Below, piece after piece: positions 1-10,000 of a stretch of 45,090 bases of DNA. Position 1 is the stretch's first letter. Every line of letters begins with the position of its first letter. A program made the position numbers and the translations under genes. Origin of the DNA: Nocardioides stalactiti (GTDB lineage Bacteria > Actinomycetota > Actinomycetes > Propionibacteriales > Nocardioidaceae); contig NZ_JACEFC010000017.1 of NCBI RefSeq assembly GCF_014180715.1, positions 6,706-51,795 of the forward strand. The letters run 5' to 3'. The notes below the pieces were generated by a model. That model worked only from the letters and a program-made list of their open reading frames with translations, did no database searches and was not told the DNA's origin.

Positions 1-27
1 CAGCGGCTGCAGCTGAGCTGAGCTAGT

Positions 28-71
28 ACGTCGAAGGGCGGTCGCCCGAGAGGGTGGCCGCCCTTCGACGT
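28..71. terminator. Long GNRA-capped hairpin, probable terminator of an upstream gene
   Basis: Bases 28-41 and 58-71 are perfectly complementary (14 bp). The stem continues inward through 42-47 with 52-57, including G-T wobbles, and closes on a GAGA loop at 48-51. No T-tract follows, which is common for actinobacterial terminators. Two reading frames entering from the left edge stop just before it (TGA at 19-21, TAG at 24-26), so an upstream plus-strand gene probably ends here. Only a few codons are visible, so that gene cannot be named. Confidence 0.6.
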
Positions 72-172
72 CCTGTTGATCTGCAGGTCCACGCGCAGCC
101 CGTATGGGGCTATATGCTCTCAGGCGTAGCTGCTGGAGAGGGCACGACAACGGAGGCGCGTGCGTCGATCAA

Positions 173-218
173 ACTAGACGGTCCCGCAACTTCGGGTTGC
201 GAGATACGACGATCTAGT
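173..218 (-). terminator. Hairpin at the 3' end of the small minus-strand gene
   Basis: CGCAAC at 185-190 pairs with GTTGCG at 196-201 around a TTCGG loop. An outer ACTAGA/TCTAGT pair (173-178 and 213-218) encloses it. The structure begins at the TAG stop of the 57-residue ORF, so it may end that transcript. No T-tract is seen. Confidence 0.4.
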
Positions 219-387
219 CCCGACGAAACTCCAGCCGCTCGTAGTCCTCGACCGTGCCATCAGGGCGTGTGCGGCGCCCGCGCTCCGCGGCTTCGACCGT
301 CTGGTTTCCCTGCGACTCGTACCGATTCAGGTCTCGCCCGACGCGCGCTGCGGCCTTGATGTCCTCGAAGAGAGGGCTTTCCTCCAT
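214..387 (-). CDS. Small hypothetical protein, 57 aa
   Basis: The start is the ATG at 387, preceded on the minus strand by GGAGGT and a four-base spacer, one of the best ribosome binding sites in the window. Longer in-frame extensions have no such site. The product is charged and hydrophilic (MEESPLFEDIKAAARVGRDL, then a Glu/Arg-rich tail), with no signal peptide, membrane segment or cysteine pair. I do not recognise a family. It stands alone on the minus strand at the edge of the defence island, facing away from it, with a hairpin at its 3' end. Being real is supported by the ribosome binding site and composition; function is unknown. Confidence 0.6.
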   Translation of the reverse strand: MEESPLFEDIKAAARVGRDLNRYESQGNQTVEAAERGRRTRPDGTVEDYERLEFRRD

Positions 388-744
388 GGTGACCTCCGTT
401 AGCCGCTGATGAGTGGACGTGAGGAGAAGTTTCTGCTCCTGCACTGTGGGCAATACGCAGGAGGCCGCTTGGTATCGGCGTGGCTTGTCCACTCGTGCTT
501 GCATTCGTGACAAGTGCATCGGTACCGAATCGTTGGCATGGCCGGACTCCTGGCGCGGTGAAATCTACGACACAGAATCTACGTTGGGCGTTGTTGAGCG
601 ACAAGACAAATTTGGCTCCTGTGAATGAGATGGACCCCAAGAAGCGGATCATTGACGAGAACCGAATCGGCACTGGATTTCGTTCCTATGCGTTCCCTTG
701 GCCGGCGAGTGCTGGATGGGTCAATTTTTGGGCCGCGTTGTACG
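388..744. other. Stretch without a supported gene
   Basis: About 350 bases between the small minus-strand gene and the ribonucleotide reductase remnant. Open frames exist on both strands, but their translations look random and none has a convincing ribosome binding site. Locally the sequence is richer in A and T than the flanking genes. It may be decayed DNA at the island border. I see no tRNA, repeat or integrase in it. Confidence 0.4.
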
Positions 745-1061
745 CGACCTCGAGCGGGGTGGGAGACGTACGTCTCGAAGTTCACCAACCTGCGCTTCGA
801 GCCGGCTGTCTGACCGGCGACCCGGACGTCCCGATGTCGCAGTCGCTGATGGACTACGTCTCCCGTCGGCGGGCGCTGGACTACCTCGACTTCCAGGCCC
901 GGTCCTCGCTGGGCATCTACTCCGCTGAAGAGCGCCAGCGCCACCTCGAGACCGGCTCGTACGAGCCGATGGAGGTGAGCGGGTCGGCCGCCGAGGTCAT
1001 CGAGAGGCCCGCCGTGCGCTGCGCTGCGGGAGCCCCATGCTGCAGCCGAGGATTCGACTGA
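745..1061 (+). pseudogene. nrdJ: 3' remnant of vitamin B12-dependent ribonucleotide reductase, frameshifted
   Basis: Two adjacent frames together read like the C-terminal part of class II ribonucleotide reductase. One frame gives WETYVSKFTNLRFEPA and hits a stop near 811. The next frame continues LTGDPDVPMSQSLMDYV and then LGIYSAEERQRHLETGSYEP. In actinobacterial NrdJ, as I recall, these stretches are contiguous (YVSKFTNMRFEPAG followed by a DPD.RM.QS segment and SAEERQRHL.TGSYEP). A frameshift at about 803-812 therefore breaks the reading frame. The catalytic barrel is absent, and the usual Cys-rich tail is replaced by a short degenerate one ending at 1061. This is a non-functional fragment; an intact copy presumably lies elsewhere in the genome. 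Confidence 0.72.
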
Positions 1062-1124
1062 GAAACGGCCGCCGCAAATTTGGCGCAGCGTTTCTCGTCG
1101 CGGGCGCCCGGCTTCAGTAAAGAT

Positions 1125-4100
1125 ATGACCGTCATGCGGATCATCGACAACGTGAACGAGTTGCTGGGTGACGATCTCAAGAAGGAGATCGCGCCTGGTT
1201 CGAGGCTGCGCATTGCCGCGTCAACCTTCTCGATCTTCGCCTTCGAGGCGCTCCGCAAGGAGCTCGAGCCGGTCGGGGAGTTGGAGTTCATCTTCACCTC
1301 GCCCTCGTTCGTCACGGACAAGGTCACTGACAAGCTGCGCAAGGAACGGCGGGAGTTCTTTATCCCGACGGCAGGCAGCGGCGAGTCGAGCCTCTACGGC
1401 TCCGAGTTCGAGATTCGGCTGCGCAACAAGCTGACCCAGCGCGCGATCGCGAAGGAGTGCGCGGAGTGGGTCCGGCGCAAGGTCCGCTTTCGGTCGAACT
1501 CCACCGGCAACCCGATGCAACAGTTTGCCGTGGTCGATGACAAGGCTGCGTACATGCCGCTCCAGGGCTTCACGACTGCGGACCTCGGCTACGAACGGGG
1601 CAACGCGGTGTCGAACATGGTGCATCGAATCGACGACGCCCCGATGACGTCGCAGTACATCGCGCTGTTCGACCAGATCTGGAACAACCCAGCGCAGCTC
1701 GACGACGTGACCGAGGCGGTTGTCGAGCATATTGCCAGCGTGTACGCCGAGAACTCCCCAGCCCGGATCTACTTCCTGATCCTTTACAACCTCTTCGCTG
1801 AGTTCCTCGACGACATCAGCGAAGACGTGCTCCCGAACGACCGCACGGGCTACCAAGAGACCCTGGTGTGGAAGAGCCTCTACAACTTCCAGCGTGACGC
1901 CGCCACCGGCATCATCAACAAGCTCGAGACCTACAACGGCTGCATCCTCGCCGACAGCGTTGGCCTCGGTAAGACCTTCACCGCGCTGGCCGTCATCAAG
2001 TACTACGAGCTGCGCAACAAGTCCGTACTCGTGCTTGCTCCGAAAAAGCTGTCGGAGAACTGGACCAACTACAACGCCAACCTGACGACGAACATCTTCG
2101 CCAGCGACCGGTTCAACTACGACGTGCTGGCCCACACCGACCTCTCGCGTACTCGCGGGGAGTCGATGGGGCTCCGGCTGGACCGGATCAACTGGGGCAA
2201 CTACGACCTGGTGGTCATCGACGAGTCGCACAACTTTCGCAACGCCGACTACGCGGAAGAGAAGGAGTCGCGGTACCAGCGCCTGATGCGCCAGGTGATC
2301 CGCGAAGGGGTCAAGACCAAGGTCCTGATGCTCTCGGCCACACCGGTCAACAACCGGTTCAACGACCTGAAGAACCAGCTCCAACTCGCGTACGAGGGAG
2401 AGTCGGAGAACCTCGCCCAGCACCTCAACCTCTCGACAACGGTCGAGAAGGTCTTCAGCGATGCGCAGCGTGTGTTCAACGACTGGTCGAAACTGCCACC
2501 CGAGGCCCGAACCACCGACCAGATCCTCAAGATGCTCGACTTCGACTTCTTCGAGCTTCTGGACTCGGTGACCATCGCCCGATCTCGGAAACACATCCAG
2601 GCCTTCTACGACACCACGGAGATCGGAGCGTTCCCCGAGCGGCTTCCACCCGTCTCGATCCGGGCACCGCTGACCGACCTGCCCGGTGTCGCGACGTTCA
2701 ACGAAATTTTCGAACAGATCCAGGCACTAACGCTCGCGGTCTACACACCGCTCGCGTACGTTTTTCCGAGCAGGATCAGCAAGTACGAGGACCTCTACAA
2801 CGTCAAGGGCGGTACCGCGCGGTCCAACCTCGGTCAGCTGGGCCGCGAGCAGGGGCTGAAGAAGCTCATGACGGTCAACCTGCTCAAGCGTCTGGAGAGT
2901 TCGGTCGAAGCGTTCAGGCTGACCGTCGGGAAGATCGAGGCCGCCGTCGACAAGACCATCGGGCGACTCGAGACTCGCCCAGGTGCCATGTCTGAACTCG
3001 ATGTGGACTTCGCCAACCTGGATCTCGACGTCGACGACGATGACGACGCCAACGTCGAAGCCCTGTCTTTCGGCGAGAAGATCAAGATCGACCTGGAGGA
3101 CATCGACGTCGAGTCTTGGCAACGCGACCTGTGGAACGACCGCGAGACCCTTCGCGAGTTGCTGGAGGAGATGGAGAAGGTCGCACCCGACCACGACGTC
3201 AAGCTCCAGCGACTCAAGAAGTTGATCGAGGACAAGGCCGCCAACCCCATCAACCCAGACAACCGCAAGGCGCTGATCTTTTCGGCCTTTGCCGACACGG
3301 CCAACTACCTGTTCCGCGAGCTCGCGCCCTCCTTCAGCAAGGCGGGCCTCGAGAGCGCGATCATCACCGGGGGAGCGCACGCAGCTAAAACGACCCTCGG
3401 TCCTGGCCACGACTTCCAGCAGGTCCTGACGCTGTTCTCGCCCCGCTCGAAGCAGCGCCACCTCACCATGCCGAAGGAGACCGCCGAACTCGACGTCCTC
3501 ATCGGAACTGACGTCATCAGTGAAGGTCAGAACCTCCAGGACTGCGACTACCTGGTCAACTACGACATCCACTGGAACCCCGTCCGGATCATCCAGCGGT
3601 TCGGCCGCGTCGACCGCATCGGCTCGACCAACGCACAGATCCAACTCGTCAATTTCTGGCCTGACATCTCGCTCGACGAGTACATCAATCTCAAGGAGCG
3701 CGTCGAGAACCGCATGGTCATCGCGGACCTAGCGGCCGTGGGCGATGACAACATCCTCGACCCCGCAAGTGCTGACGCGGCCTACCGAAAGGAGCAGCTC
3801 CGCAAGCTCCAGGACGAGGTCATCGAGCTCGAAGACGTTCGCGCAGGCGTCTCCATCACAGATCTCGGCCTCAACGACTTCCGGATGGACCTGCTCGGGT
3901 ACATCAGCGAGCACGGTGAACTCGACACCCTCCCGAAGGGCCTCCACGCTGTCGTCCCGTCCGACCGGGCCAAGGGACTCAAGCCGGGCGTCATCTTTGC
4001 CCTTCGCAATGTGGACGCTGACGAGAGCATCGACCGCGGCAACCGCCTCCACCCTCACTATCTCGTCTACCTGGACGAGGCCGGCAACGTGATTGCAGAC

Positions 4101-4403
4101 CACACCGAGGTGAAGCACCTACTCGACGTGATCCGAGCCGGCTGCCGCCCGTACGACGAACCGGTCGGTGCGGTCACACGTGTCTTCAACGCCGCGACCG
4201 GCGAAGGCGCCGAGATGGGCAAGTACTCCGAACTTCTCACTGCTGCTATCCGCTCGATGATCGAGGTCACCGACGAACGCGACCTGGACAGCCTCTTCAC
4301 CGACGGCCCAACCACAGCCCTCAGCCAGGCCATCGGAGGCGTCGAGGACTTCGAGCTGATCGCCTTTCTGGCCGTCGTTGATCCAGAGCAGGGGATCGCA
4401 TGA
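1125..4403 (+). CDS. SNF2-type helicase with degenerate PLD-like N-terminus, type III RM-associated
   Basis: This is a superfamily 2 ATPase of about 1092 aa. Residues about 15-170 resemble a phospholipase D-like fold (IAASTFSIFAFEAL, then QQFAVVDDKAAYMPLQGF), but the His and Lys of an HKD motif are missing. Helicase motifs follow: I (DSVGLGKT, about residue 276), II (VVIDESHNF, about 365), III (LSATPVNN, about 404), and a C-terminal RecA lobe with GTDVISEGQNL and IIQRFGRVDRIG (about 793-835). An Asp-rich acidic stretch lies near 640-660. I chose the ATG at 1125; the frame also opens at a TTG at 1080 and has another ATG at 1134. The stop overlaps the next start by 4 bp, so it leads a coupled cassette with methyltransferase and Res. 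A role in translocation or remodelling on foreign DNA is inferred. Confidence 0.88.
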   Translation: MTVMRIIDNVNELLGDDLKKEIAPGSRLRIAASTFSIFAFEALRKELEPVGELEFIFTSPSFVTDKVTDKLRKERREFFIPTAGSGESSLYGSEFEIRLRNKLTQRAIAKECAEWVRRKVRFRSNSTGNPMQQFAVVDDKAAYMPLQGFTTADLGYERGNAVSNMVHRIDDAPMTSQYIALFDQIWNNPAQLDDVTEAVVEHIASVYAENSPARIYFLILYNLFAEFLDDISEDVLPNDRTGYQETLVWKSLYNFQRDAATGIINKLETYNGCILADSVGLGKTFTALAVIKYYELRNKSVLVLAPKKLSENWTNYNANLTTNIFASDRFNYDVLAHTDLSRTRGESMGLRLDRINWGNYDLVVIDESHNFRNADYAEEKESRYQRLMRQVIREGVKTKVLMLSATPVNNRFNDLKNQLQLAYEGESENLAQHLNLSTTVEKVFSDAQRVFNDWSKLPPEARTTDQILKMLDFDFFELLDSVTIARSRKHIQAFYDTTEIGAFPERLPPVSIRAPLTDLPGVATFNEIFEQIQALTLAVYTPLAYVFPSRISKYEDLYNVKGGTARSNLGQLGREQGLKKLMTVNLLKRLESSVEAFRLTVGKIEAAVDKTIGRLETRPGAMSELDVDFANLDLDVDDDDDANVEALSFGEKIKIDLEDIDVESWQRDLWNDRETLRELLEEMEKVAPDHDVKLQRLKKLIEDKAANPINPDNRKALIFSAFADTANYLFRELAPSFSKAGLESAIITGGAHAAKTTLGPGHDFQQVLTLFSPRSKQRHLTMPKETAELDVLIGTDVISEGQNLQDCDYLVNYDIHWNPVRIIQRFGRVDRIGSTNAQIQLVNFWPDISLDEYINLKERVENRMVIADLAAVGDDNILDPASADAAYRKEQLRKLQDEVIELEDVRAGVSITDLGLNDFRMDLLGYISEHGELDTLPKGLHAVVPSDRAKGLKPGVIFALRNVDADESIDRGNRLHPHYLVYLDEAGNVIADHTEVKHLLDVIRAGCRPYDEPVGAVTRVFNAATGEGAEMGKYSELLTAAIRSMIEVTDERDLDSLFTDGPTTALSQAIGGVEDFELIAFLAVVDPEQGIA

Positions 4404-5101
4404 CGGCGCTTCTCTACCGGTGGCCGCAAGCGGCGGAAGTCGGACGGGTCGTTCCAAAGAGCAAGTTCTACGAACACGCCAGCCTCGGATCAACGGTCAA
4501 GGACCGCTTCGTCTCCGACGTACGACGCATCACGTGGGCCTATAAGCTTGCCGACTCCACTATCCATCTTCCAGGCAACGCTGAGGTCCCAGAGATCCAG
4601 GTCTTCGAGATTGCAGCCAAGGACGGCGACGTTGCGGAGGGCGTGGTCGCCGCGATCGACAAGGCGGTCCGAACGCCGATCATCTTCGAGATCAGCCAAG
4701 GGGATGGCGCGGGCGGAGCCGTCCGCATGGTCGCCGCTCACAAGCAGCTGGGCGCCGGTGCGCCGAAGCTCGGACCCTACTTCAGCACCGACTGGCAACC
4801 CGCGTCCGACGATCGAGCCCCGCTGCCGACAGCCATCGACCTGACGAGCATGTACACGGCACTGCTGCAGCCGCTGACGCCCGTCGCGTCGCGCGCTGGC
4901 GAGAATGTGTCGGACGTGGTCGGCAGACTCACGACGGTGCGGGCGCTCGAGCGCGAGATCGCCGCCTTGGAGCGGAAGCTCCGGAACGAACTGCAGCTCA
5001 ATCGAAAGGTCGAGCTTCGCCGAACCTTGAAGACCAAGAAAGCCGCACTCGTAGATCTGACGAGTGCAACCGATGGCCCCGCCGTGGGCAACAGGAACTG
5101 A
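4400..5101 (+). CDS. DUF4391 domain protein
   Basis: A 233-aa protein that starts inside the stop of the helicase gene (ATGA overlap), so it is translationally coupled. The N-terminus (RVVPKSKFYEHASL, then VSDVRRITWAYKLA) and the motif EIQVFEIAAKDGD match what I recall of the DUF4391 family, which is repeatedly found beside type III restriction-modification genes. Residues about 165-215 are rich in Glu, Arg, Leu and Lys with heptad spacing, a likely coiled coil. No catalytic motif is evident. It probably acts as an adaptor or subunit linking the helicase and the Mod/Res proteins; this is inferred from gene order only. Confidence 0.85.
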   Translation: MTALLYRWPQAAEVGRVVPKSKFYEHASLGSTVKDRFVSDVRRITWAYKLADSTIHLPGNAEVPEIQVFEIAAKDGDVAEGVVAAIDKAVRTPIIFEISQGDGAGGAVRMVAAHKQLGAGAPKLGPYFSTDWQPASDDRAPLPTAIDLTSMYTALLQPLTPVASRAGENVSDVVGRLTTVRALEREIAALERKLRNELQLNRKVELRRTLKTKKAALVDLTSATDGPAVGNRN

Positions 5102-5109
5102 GGACCACC

Positions 5110-7068
5110 GTGGAGAAGCTTCGAATGACGTCACCGGACCTGAGCGCGGGCAACGTCGCCAAGATCGCCGAGTTGTTCCCGGGCGTCATCACCGAAACTG
5201 TCGACGCGGAAGGAAACGCGCTCAGTGCCGTGGACTTCGATCTGCTCCGCCAGGAACTGTCCGATCACGTAGTCGAGGGCCCGCAGGAGCGATACCAGCT
5301 CGACTGGCCCGGCAAGCGCGCTGCGGCGTTCGCGGCCAATGCTCCGATCGCAAAGACGCTCCGACCCATTCGGGACGAGTCGGTGGACTTCGACACGACG
5401 CAGAACCTGTTCATCGAGGGCGACAACCTCGATGCGCTGAAGCTGCTCCAGGAGTCGTACCTCGGCAAGATCAAACTCATCTACATTGACCCGCCGTACA
5501 ACACTGGGAACGACTTCATCTACGAAGATGACTTCGCGGAGACGATCTCCGAGTACCTGGAGCGTTCGGGCCAGAGATCTGACTCTGGCGAGCGGCTCGT
5601 CGCGAATCCGGAGGCCAACGGCCGCTACCACTCGAGCTGGCTAAGCATGATGTACCCGCGCCTCAAGTTGGCGCGCAACCTGCTTGCCGACGATGGCGTG
5701 CTTATTGCTGCGATCGACGATCACGAACACGGGAATCTTCGAGAGCTGCTCGACCTGGTGTTCGGCGGCGACAATTTCCTTGCGAACGTCGTGTGGCAAG
5801 GCGGTAGCAAGAACGACGCTCGTTTCACGTCGCAAGGCCTCGACTACATGCTCATCTATGCGCGGAATGTCGCTGGCCTGGTTGAGGCTGATGTGCGATG
5901 GACGGAGCCTAAGAAGGGCCACGCTCAGGTGATGGAAATTGCGCGAGAGGTCTGGGACGCATCCGGCCACGATTCTGCCAAGGCCACGCCGGCGTTTCGG
6001 AAGAGGCTCAGAGAAATGCGTGCTGACCTTGAACCAGCCGTATTTCGATACGACCAGATTGATGAGACGGGCCGACCCTTCCGTACAGACAATCTGGCGA
6101 AGCCATCTGCCACTGGTACGTCTCGATACGACCTCGCTCATCCGGTTACGGGGCTGCCAGTCAAGATGCCGAGGGAGGGATGGCGGTTTAGCCCTGCCAC
6201 GATGGCCGATCGTATCGCCCAGGGTCGCGTGATCTTCGGGCCTGATCACACCAGCACGCCCGCGCTGAAACGGTATCTCGAGGAGATGGATACCCAGGCC
6301 ATCAAGCCGGTGTTTACGCAGGAGCGGGCTAGCGCGGCATACGCACTAAAGAAGTTGTTGGACTCCGACGCCTTTCCCTACACCAAGGACGTGGGGGTTC
6401 TGGCCAGGTGGATCGACGCCGTAACGCAGGGCGACCGCGAGGCCGTCGTTCTGGATTTCTTTGCGGGGTCCGGATCGACTGGGCACGCCGTCATGAGCCT
6501 CAACGCAGCGGACGGCGGGCGCCGCCGATTCATCTTGGTTCAGCTGGACGAGGCCGTTAATCATGCTGGCTACAGCACCATCGCTGATATCGCTCGCGAG
6601 CGTCTTCGCCGCGCCGGTGCGCAGCTCAAGGCCGACGCCGGCCTCCTGGGTCAGGAGTTCGACACCGGGTTCAGGTCGCTCCGGGTTGACACGACAAACA
6701 TGGCCGACGTGTTGCGGACTCCAGACGACACGGACCAACAGGCGCTTTCCGGCCTCGAAGACAGCGTGAAGCCCGGGCGCACCGGCGAAGATTTACTGTT
6801 CCAGGTCCTGCTCGACTGGGGGCTTGATCTCGCCGTCCCGATCGAGGTCGACCAGACCGAGGGGAGAACCGTGTTCGTGGTCGATGAGGGTGCACTGGTG
6901 GCCTGCTTCGACGATGACGTCACCCCAGAACTTGTTCGCGCGCTCGCCAAGCAGGAGCCCCTCCGCGCCGTATTCCGCGACTCTGGGTTTGCCTCAGACG
7001 ACGCGCGGATCAACGCCGACCAGGCTTTCAAGGAGCTCTCGCCGGCGACCGACGTGAAGGCCATCTGA
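5110..7068 (+). CDS. mod: Type III restriction-modification DNA methyltransferase (Mod), adenine-N6
   Basis: A 652-aa amino-methyltransferase of the beta class: the catalytic motif DPPYNTG (about residues 127-133) precedes the SAM-binding motif DFFAGSGST (about 450-458). The insert between them (about 150-430) would hold the target recognition domain. The C-terminal stretch GEDLLFQVLLDWGLDL is typical of type III Mod subunits. Two starts are possible: GTG 5110, which keeps the family-like beginning MEKLRMTSPDL, and ATG 5125, with GGAGAAG upstream. I prefer 5110. The gene follows DUF4391 by 8 bp and precedes res by 4 bp. It would modify host sites for self-protection and give specificity to Res. 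Confidence 0.93.
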   Translation: MEKLRMTSPDLSAGNVAKIAELFPGVITETVDAEGNALSAVDFDLLRQELSDHVVEGPQERYQLDWPGKRAAAFAANAPIAKTLRPIRDESVDFDTTQNLFIEGDNLDALKLLQESYLGKIKLIYIDPPYNTGNDFIYEDDFAETISEYLERSGQRSDSGERLVANPEANGRYHSSWLSMMYPRLKLARNLLADDGVLIAAIDDHEHGNLRELLDLVFGGDNFLANVVWQGGSKNDARFTSQGLDYMLIYARNVAGLVEADVRWTEPKKGHAQVMEIAREVWDASGHDSAKATPAFRKRLREMRADLEPAVFRYDQIDETGRPFRTDNLAKPSATGTSRYDLAHPVTGLPVKMPREGWRFSPATMADRIAQGRVIFGPDHTSTPALKRYLEEMDTQAIKPVFTQERASAAYALKKLLDSDAFPYTKDVGVLARWIDAVTQGDREAVVLDFFAGSGSTGHAVMSLNAADGGRRRFILVQLDEAVNHAGYSTIADIARERLRRAGAQLKADAGLLGQEFDTGFRSLRVDTTNMADVLRTPDDTDQQALSGLEDSVKPGRTGEDLLFQVLLDWGLDLAVPIEVDQTEGRTVFVVDEGALVACFDDDVTPELVRALAKQEPLRAVFRDSGFASDDARINADQAFKELSPATDVKAI

Positions 7069-7072
7069 CCTG

Positions 7073-10000
7073 ATGAAGCTCCAGTTCAAGATCCAGCAGT
7101 ACCAAACCGAAGCAGTCGACTCGGTCGTCGAGGTATTCGCCGGGCAGGCACGTCGAACTGGCGTCTCCTACCGCATCGACCCGGGCAAGGTGAAGCCCAG
7201 CGCGGCGCCGGCCCTGTTCGAGACCAGCACGGCGCCCGACTCAGGACTTCGTAACGCCGAGATCGAACTTTCGGCGGCCCAGCTGCTCGCCAACCTTCAT
7301 AAAGTGCAGAAGTCCCGCAACCTGCCGTTGGCGCCGAAAATCGTTGACAGCAAGGCCGCGCCAGGTGCACCCAACCTCGACGTCGAGATGGAGACCGGGA
7401 CGGGCAAGACCTACGTCTACATCAAGACGATCATGGAGCTGAACAAGCGCTACGGCTGGTCGAAGTTCATCATCGTCGTGCCGTCCGTGGCGATCCGCGA
7501 GGGTGTGAAGAAGTCGTTCGACGTGACGGCCGAGCACTTCCAGCAGACCTACGGGACAAAGCCCCGGTCGTTCATCTACAACTCGTCGCAGCTACACGAG
7601 ATCGAGCGGTTCAGTTCTGACGCCGGCGTGCAGGTCATGATCATCAACATCCAGGCCTTCAACGCCACAGGCAAGGACAACCGGCGCATCTACGACGTCT
7701 TGGACGACTTCCAGTCCCGCAAGCCGATCGACGTGATCAGCGCCAACCGGCCGATCGTCATCATCGACGAGCCCCAGAAAATCGGGGCCCCTAAGTCGCT
7801 GGAGGCACTGTCGAGATTCAACGCACTGATGGTGCTGCGCTACTCGGCCACCCACAAGGTCGAGCACACCAAGGTGCACCGGCTCGACGCACTCGACGCG
7901 TACAACCAGAAGCTCGTGAAGAAAATCGCCGTCCGTGGCATCACGGTGAAGGGCCTGGCAGGTTCGACGGCGTACCTCTACCTCGATGCCATCGAAGTCA
8001 AGAAGGGCCAGCCGCCCACGGCCCGAGTGGAACTCGAAGTCCAGACCAAGGGCGGCCCGATCAAACGGCAGCTCAAGCGCGTCACCGTGGGAACGCGGCT
8101 GCATGACCTTGCAAACGGCATTGAGGCGTACAAGGACCTTGTCGTCACCGACGTCAGTGCGATCGACGACACCATCACGCTGAGCAACGGCGACGTGGTC
8201 GTCGCTGGGCAGCTGTCGGACCGCGACGTCACCGAAGAGACCAAGCGACGCATCCAGATCCGCGAGGTCATCCGCGCGCACATCGACAAGGAACGGGAAC
8301 TCTTCAGCCAGGACATCAAGGTCCTCTCACTCTTCTTCATCGACGAGGTCGCCAAGTATCGGGACTACGACCGTGAGGACACGCTGGGCGATTACGCCCG
8401 ACTGTTCGAGGAGGAGTACGCCGCACTCGTCGAGGAAGTGCTCGGGGAGCTGGAGCTCGATGGCGCAACAGCGGCCTACAAGAAGTACCTCGACCGGGAC
8501 AAGCCACGCGAGGTGCACCAGGGCTACTTCTCGATCGACAAAAAGAGCAAGCGCCTCGTCGACGGCGACGTTCACAAGACTGGCGACGAGAAGGGACAGT
8601 CCAAGGATGTCGCGGCGTACGACCTGATCCTGAAGAACAAGGAGCGCCTGCTCTCGTTCGACGAGCCGGTGCGGTTCCTGTTCTCGCACTCGGCCCTCCG
8701 CGAAGGATGGGACAACCCCAACGTCTTCGTCATGGGCATGCTCAAGAAGAGCGACAACAGCATCTCTCGACGGCAGGAGATTGGACGTGGGCTGCGGCTG
8801 GCCGTCGACCAGCACGGCGAGCGCATGGACAACCCGGTCACGGTTCACGACATCAACGAACTGACGGTTGTGACCGACGAGTCCTACACCGACTTCGTGG
8901 CCGGACTTCAGAAGGAGATTGCCGAGTCGCTGGCGGCACGGCCACGGAAGGCCAGCGTCAAGTTCTTCGCCGGCAAGACGATCCACACCGCTAACGGCGA
9001 GTCGGTCGTCGAGGAAGCTCTCGCCCAGGCGCTCTACAAGTACCTGGTCAAGAACGATTACATCAACGATGACGACACGGTCTCCAACGCCTACATCGCG
9101 GCCAAGGAGAACGGGACCCTCGCCGCGCCGACGTTCGATGTCCTGAAACCCGTGATTGACTTCGTCTGGCCGTTGGTCGACGCGCTATACATCGATCTGC
9201 CCGTTCCTCCAGACGCTCGAAAGCCGAAGAAGATCCCGCTCAACGAGGCGAACTTCAAGAAGAAGGAGTTCCAGGAGCTCTGGAACCGGATCAACCACAA
9301 GGCCGTCTACCAGGTCGAGTTCGACTCTGCCGAGTTGATTGGCAAGTGCGTGGCATCTCTCGACACCCACTTGAACGTCGCCGCCATGCAGTACGTCATT
9401 CAGGCCGGCCAGCAGCGAGAGTCGCTAGACGCTGACGACCTGGCCAGCGGCGCGGGATTCGACCTCTCCAAGACGTCAACGCAGACCGAGACTGTGTCCG
9501 CGGGGTCTCAGGTGCAGTACGACCTGCTAGGGGAGATCACTGAGAAGACCCAGCTCACCCGGCGCACCGCCGCTGCGATTCTTGGCCGGATCAACCCGAA
9601 CACCTTCGCCAAGTTCCGCCTCAACCCGGAGCAGTTCATCACCGAAGCCGCACGCCTGATCAACGAGCAAAAGGCCACGGTCATCGTTGAGCACCTCGCG
9701 TACGACGCGCTCGAGGACCGTTTCGACACCGCCATCTTCACGGAGAACCAGAGCGCCCAGGATTTCGCGAAGGTCGGCGAGAAGCTCAAGAAGCATGTGT
9801 ACGACTACGTCGTCACGGACTCGAAAGTCGAGCGGGATTTCGTCACGGAACTGGACACGAGCACGGAAGTCGAGGTGTATGCCAAATTGCCCCGCGGGTT
9901 CTTCATCCCGACCCCGGTCGGGAACTACAACCCGGACTGGGCGATCGCGTTCACGGAGGGTTCGGTCAAGCACGTGTACTTCGTCGCCGAGACGAAGGGC

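Noticed and set aside
1..1100. Integration site in a tRNA or tmRNA at the left edge of the island
   Set aside because: I find no tRNA-like or tmRNA-like 3' end and no integrase gene in this stretch.
1221..2594. Long open frame antisense to the helicase gene (457 codons)
   Set aside because: It mirrors the codon pattern of a clear helicase; composition is Val/Glu/Leu-rich shadow with no family motif or ribosome binding site.
2727..3644. Antisense frame of 305 codons within the helicase gene
   Set aside because: Shadow of a high-GC coding strand; the sense strand has helicase motifs at the same place.
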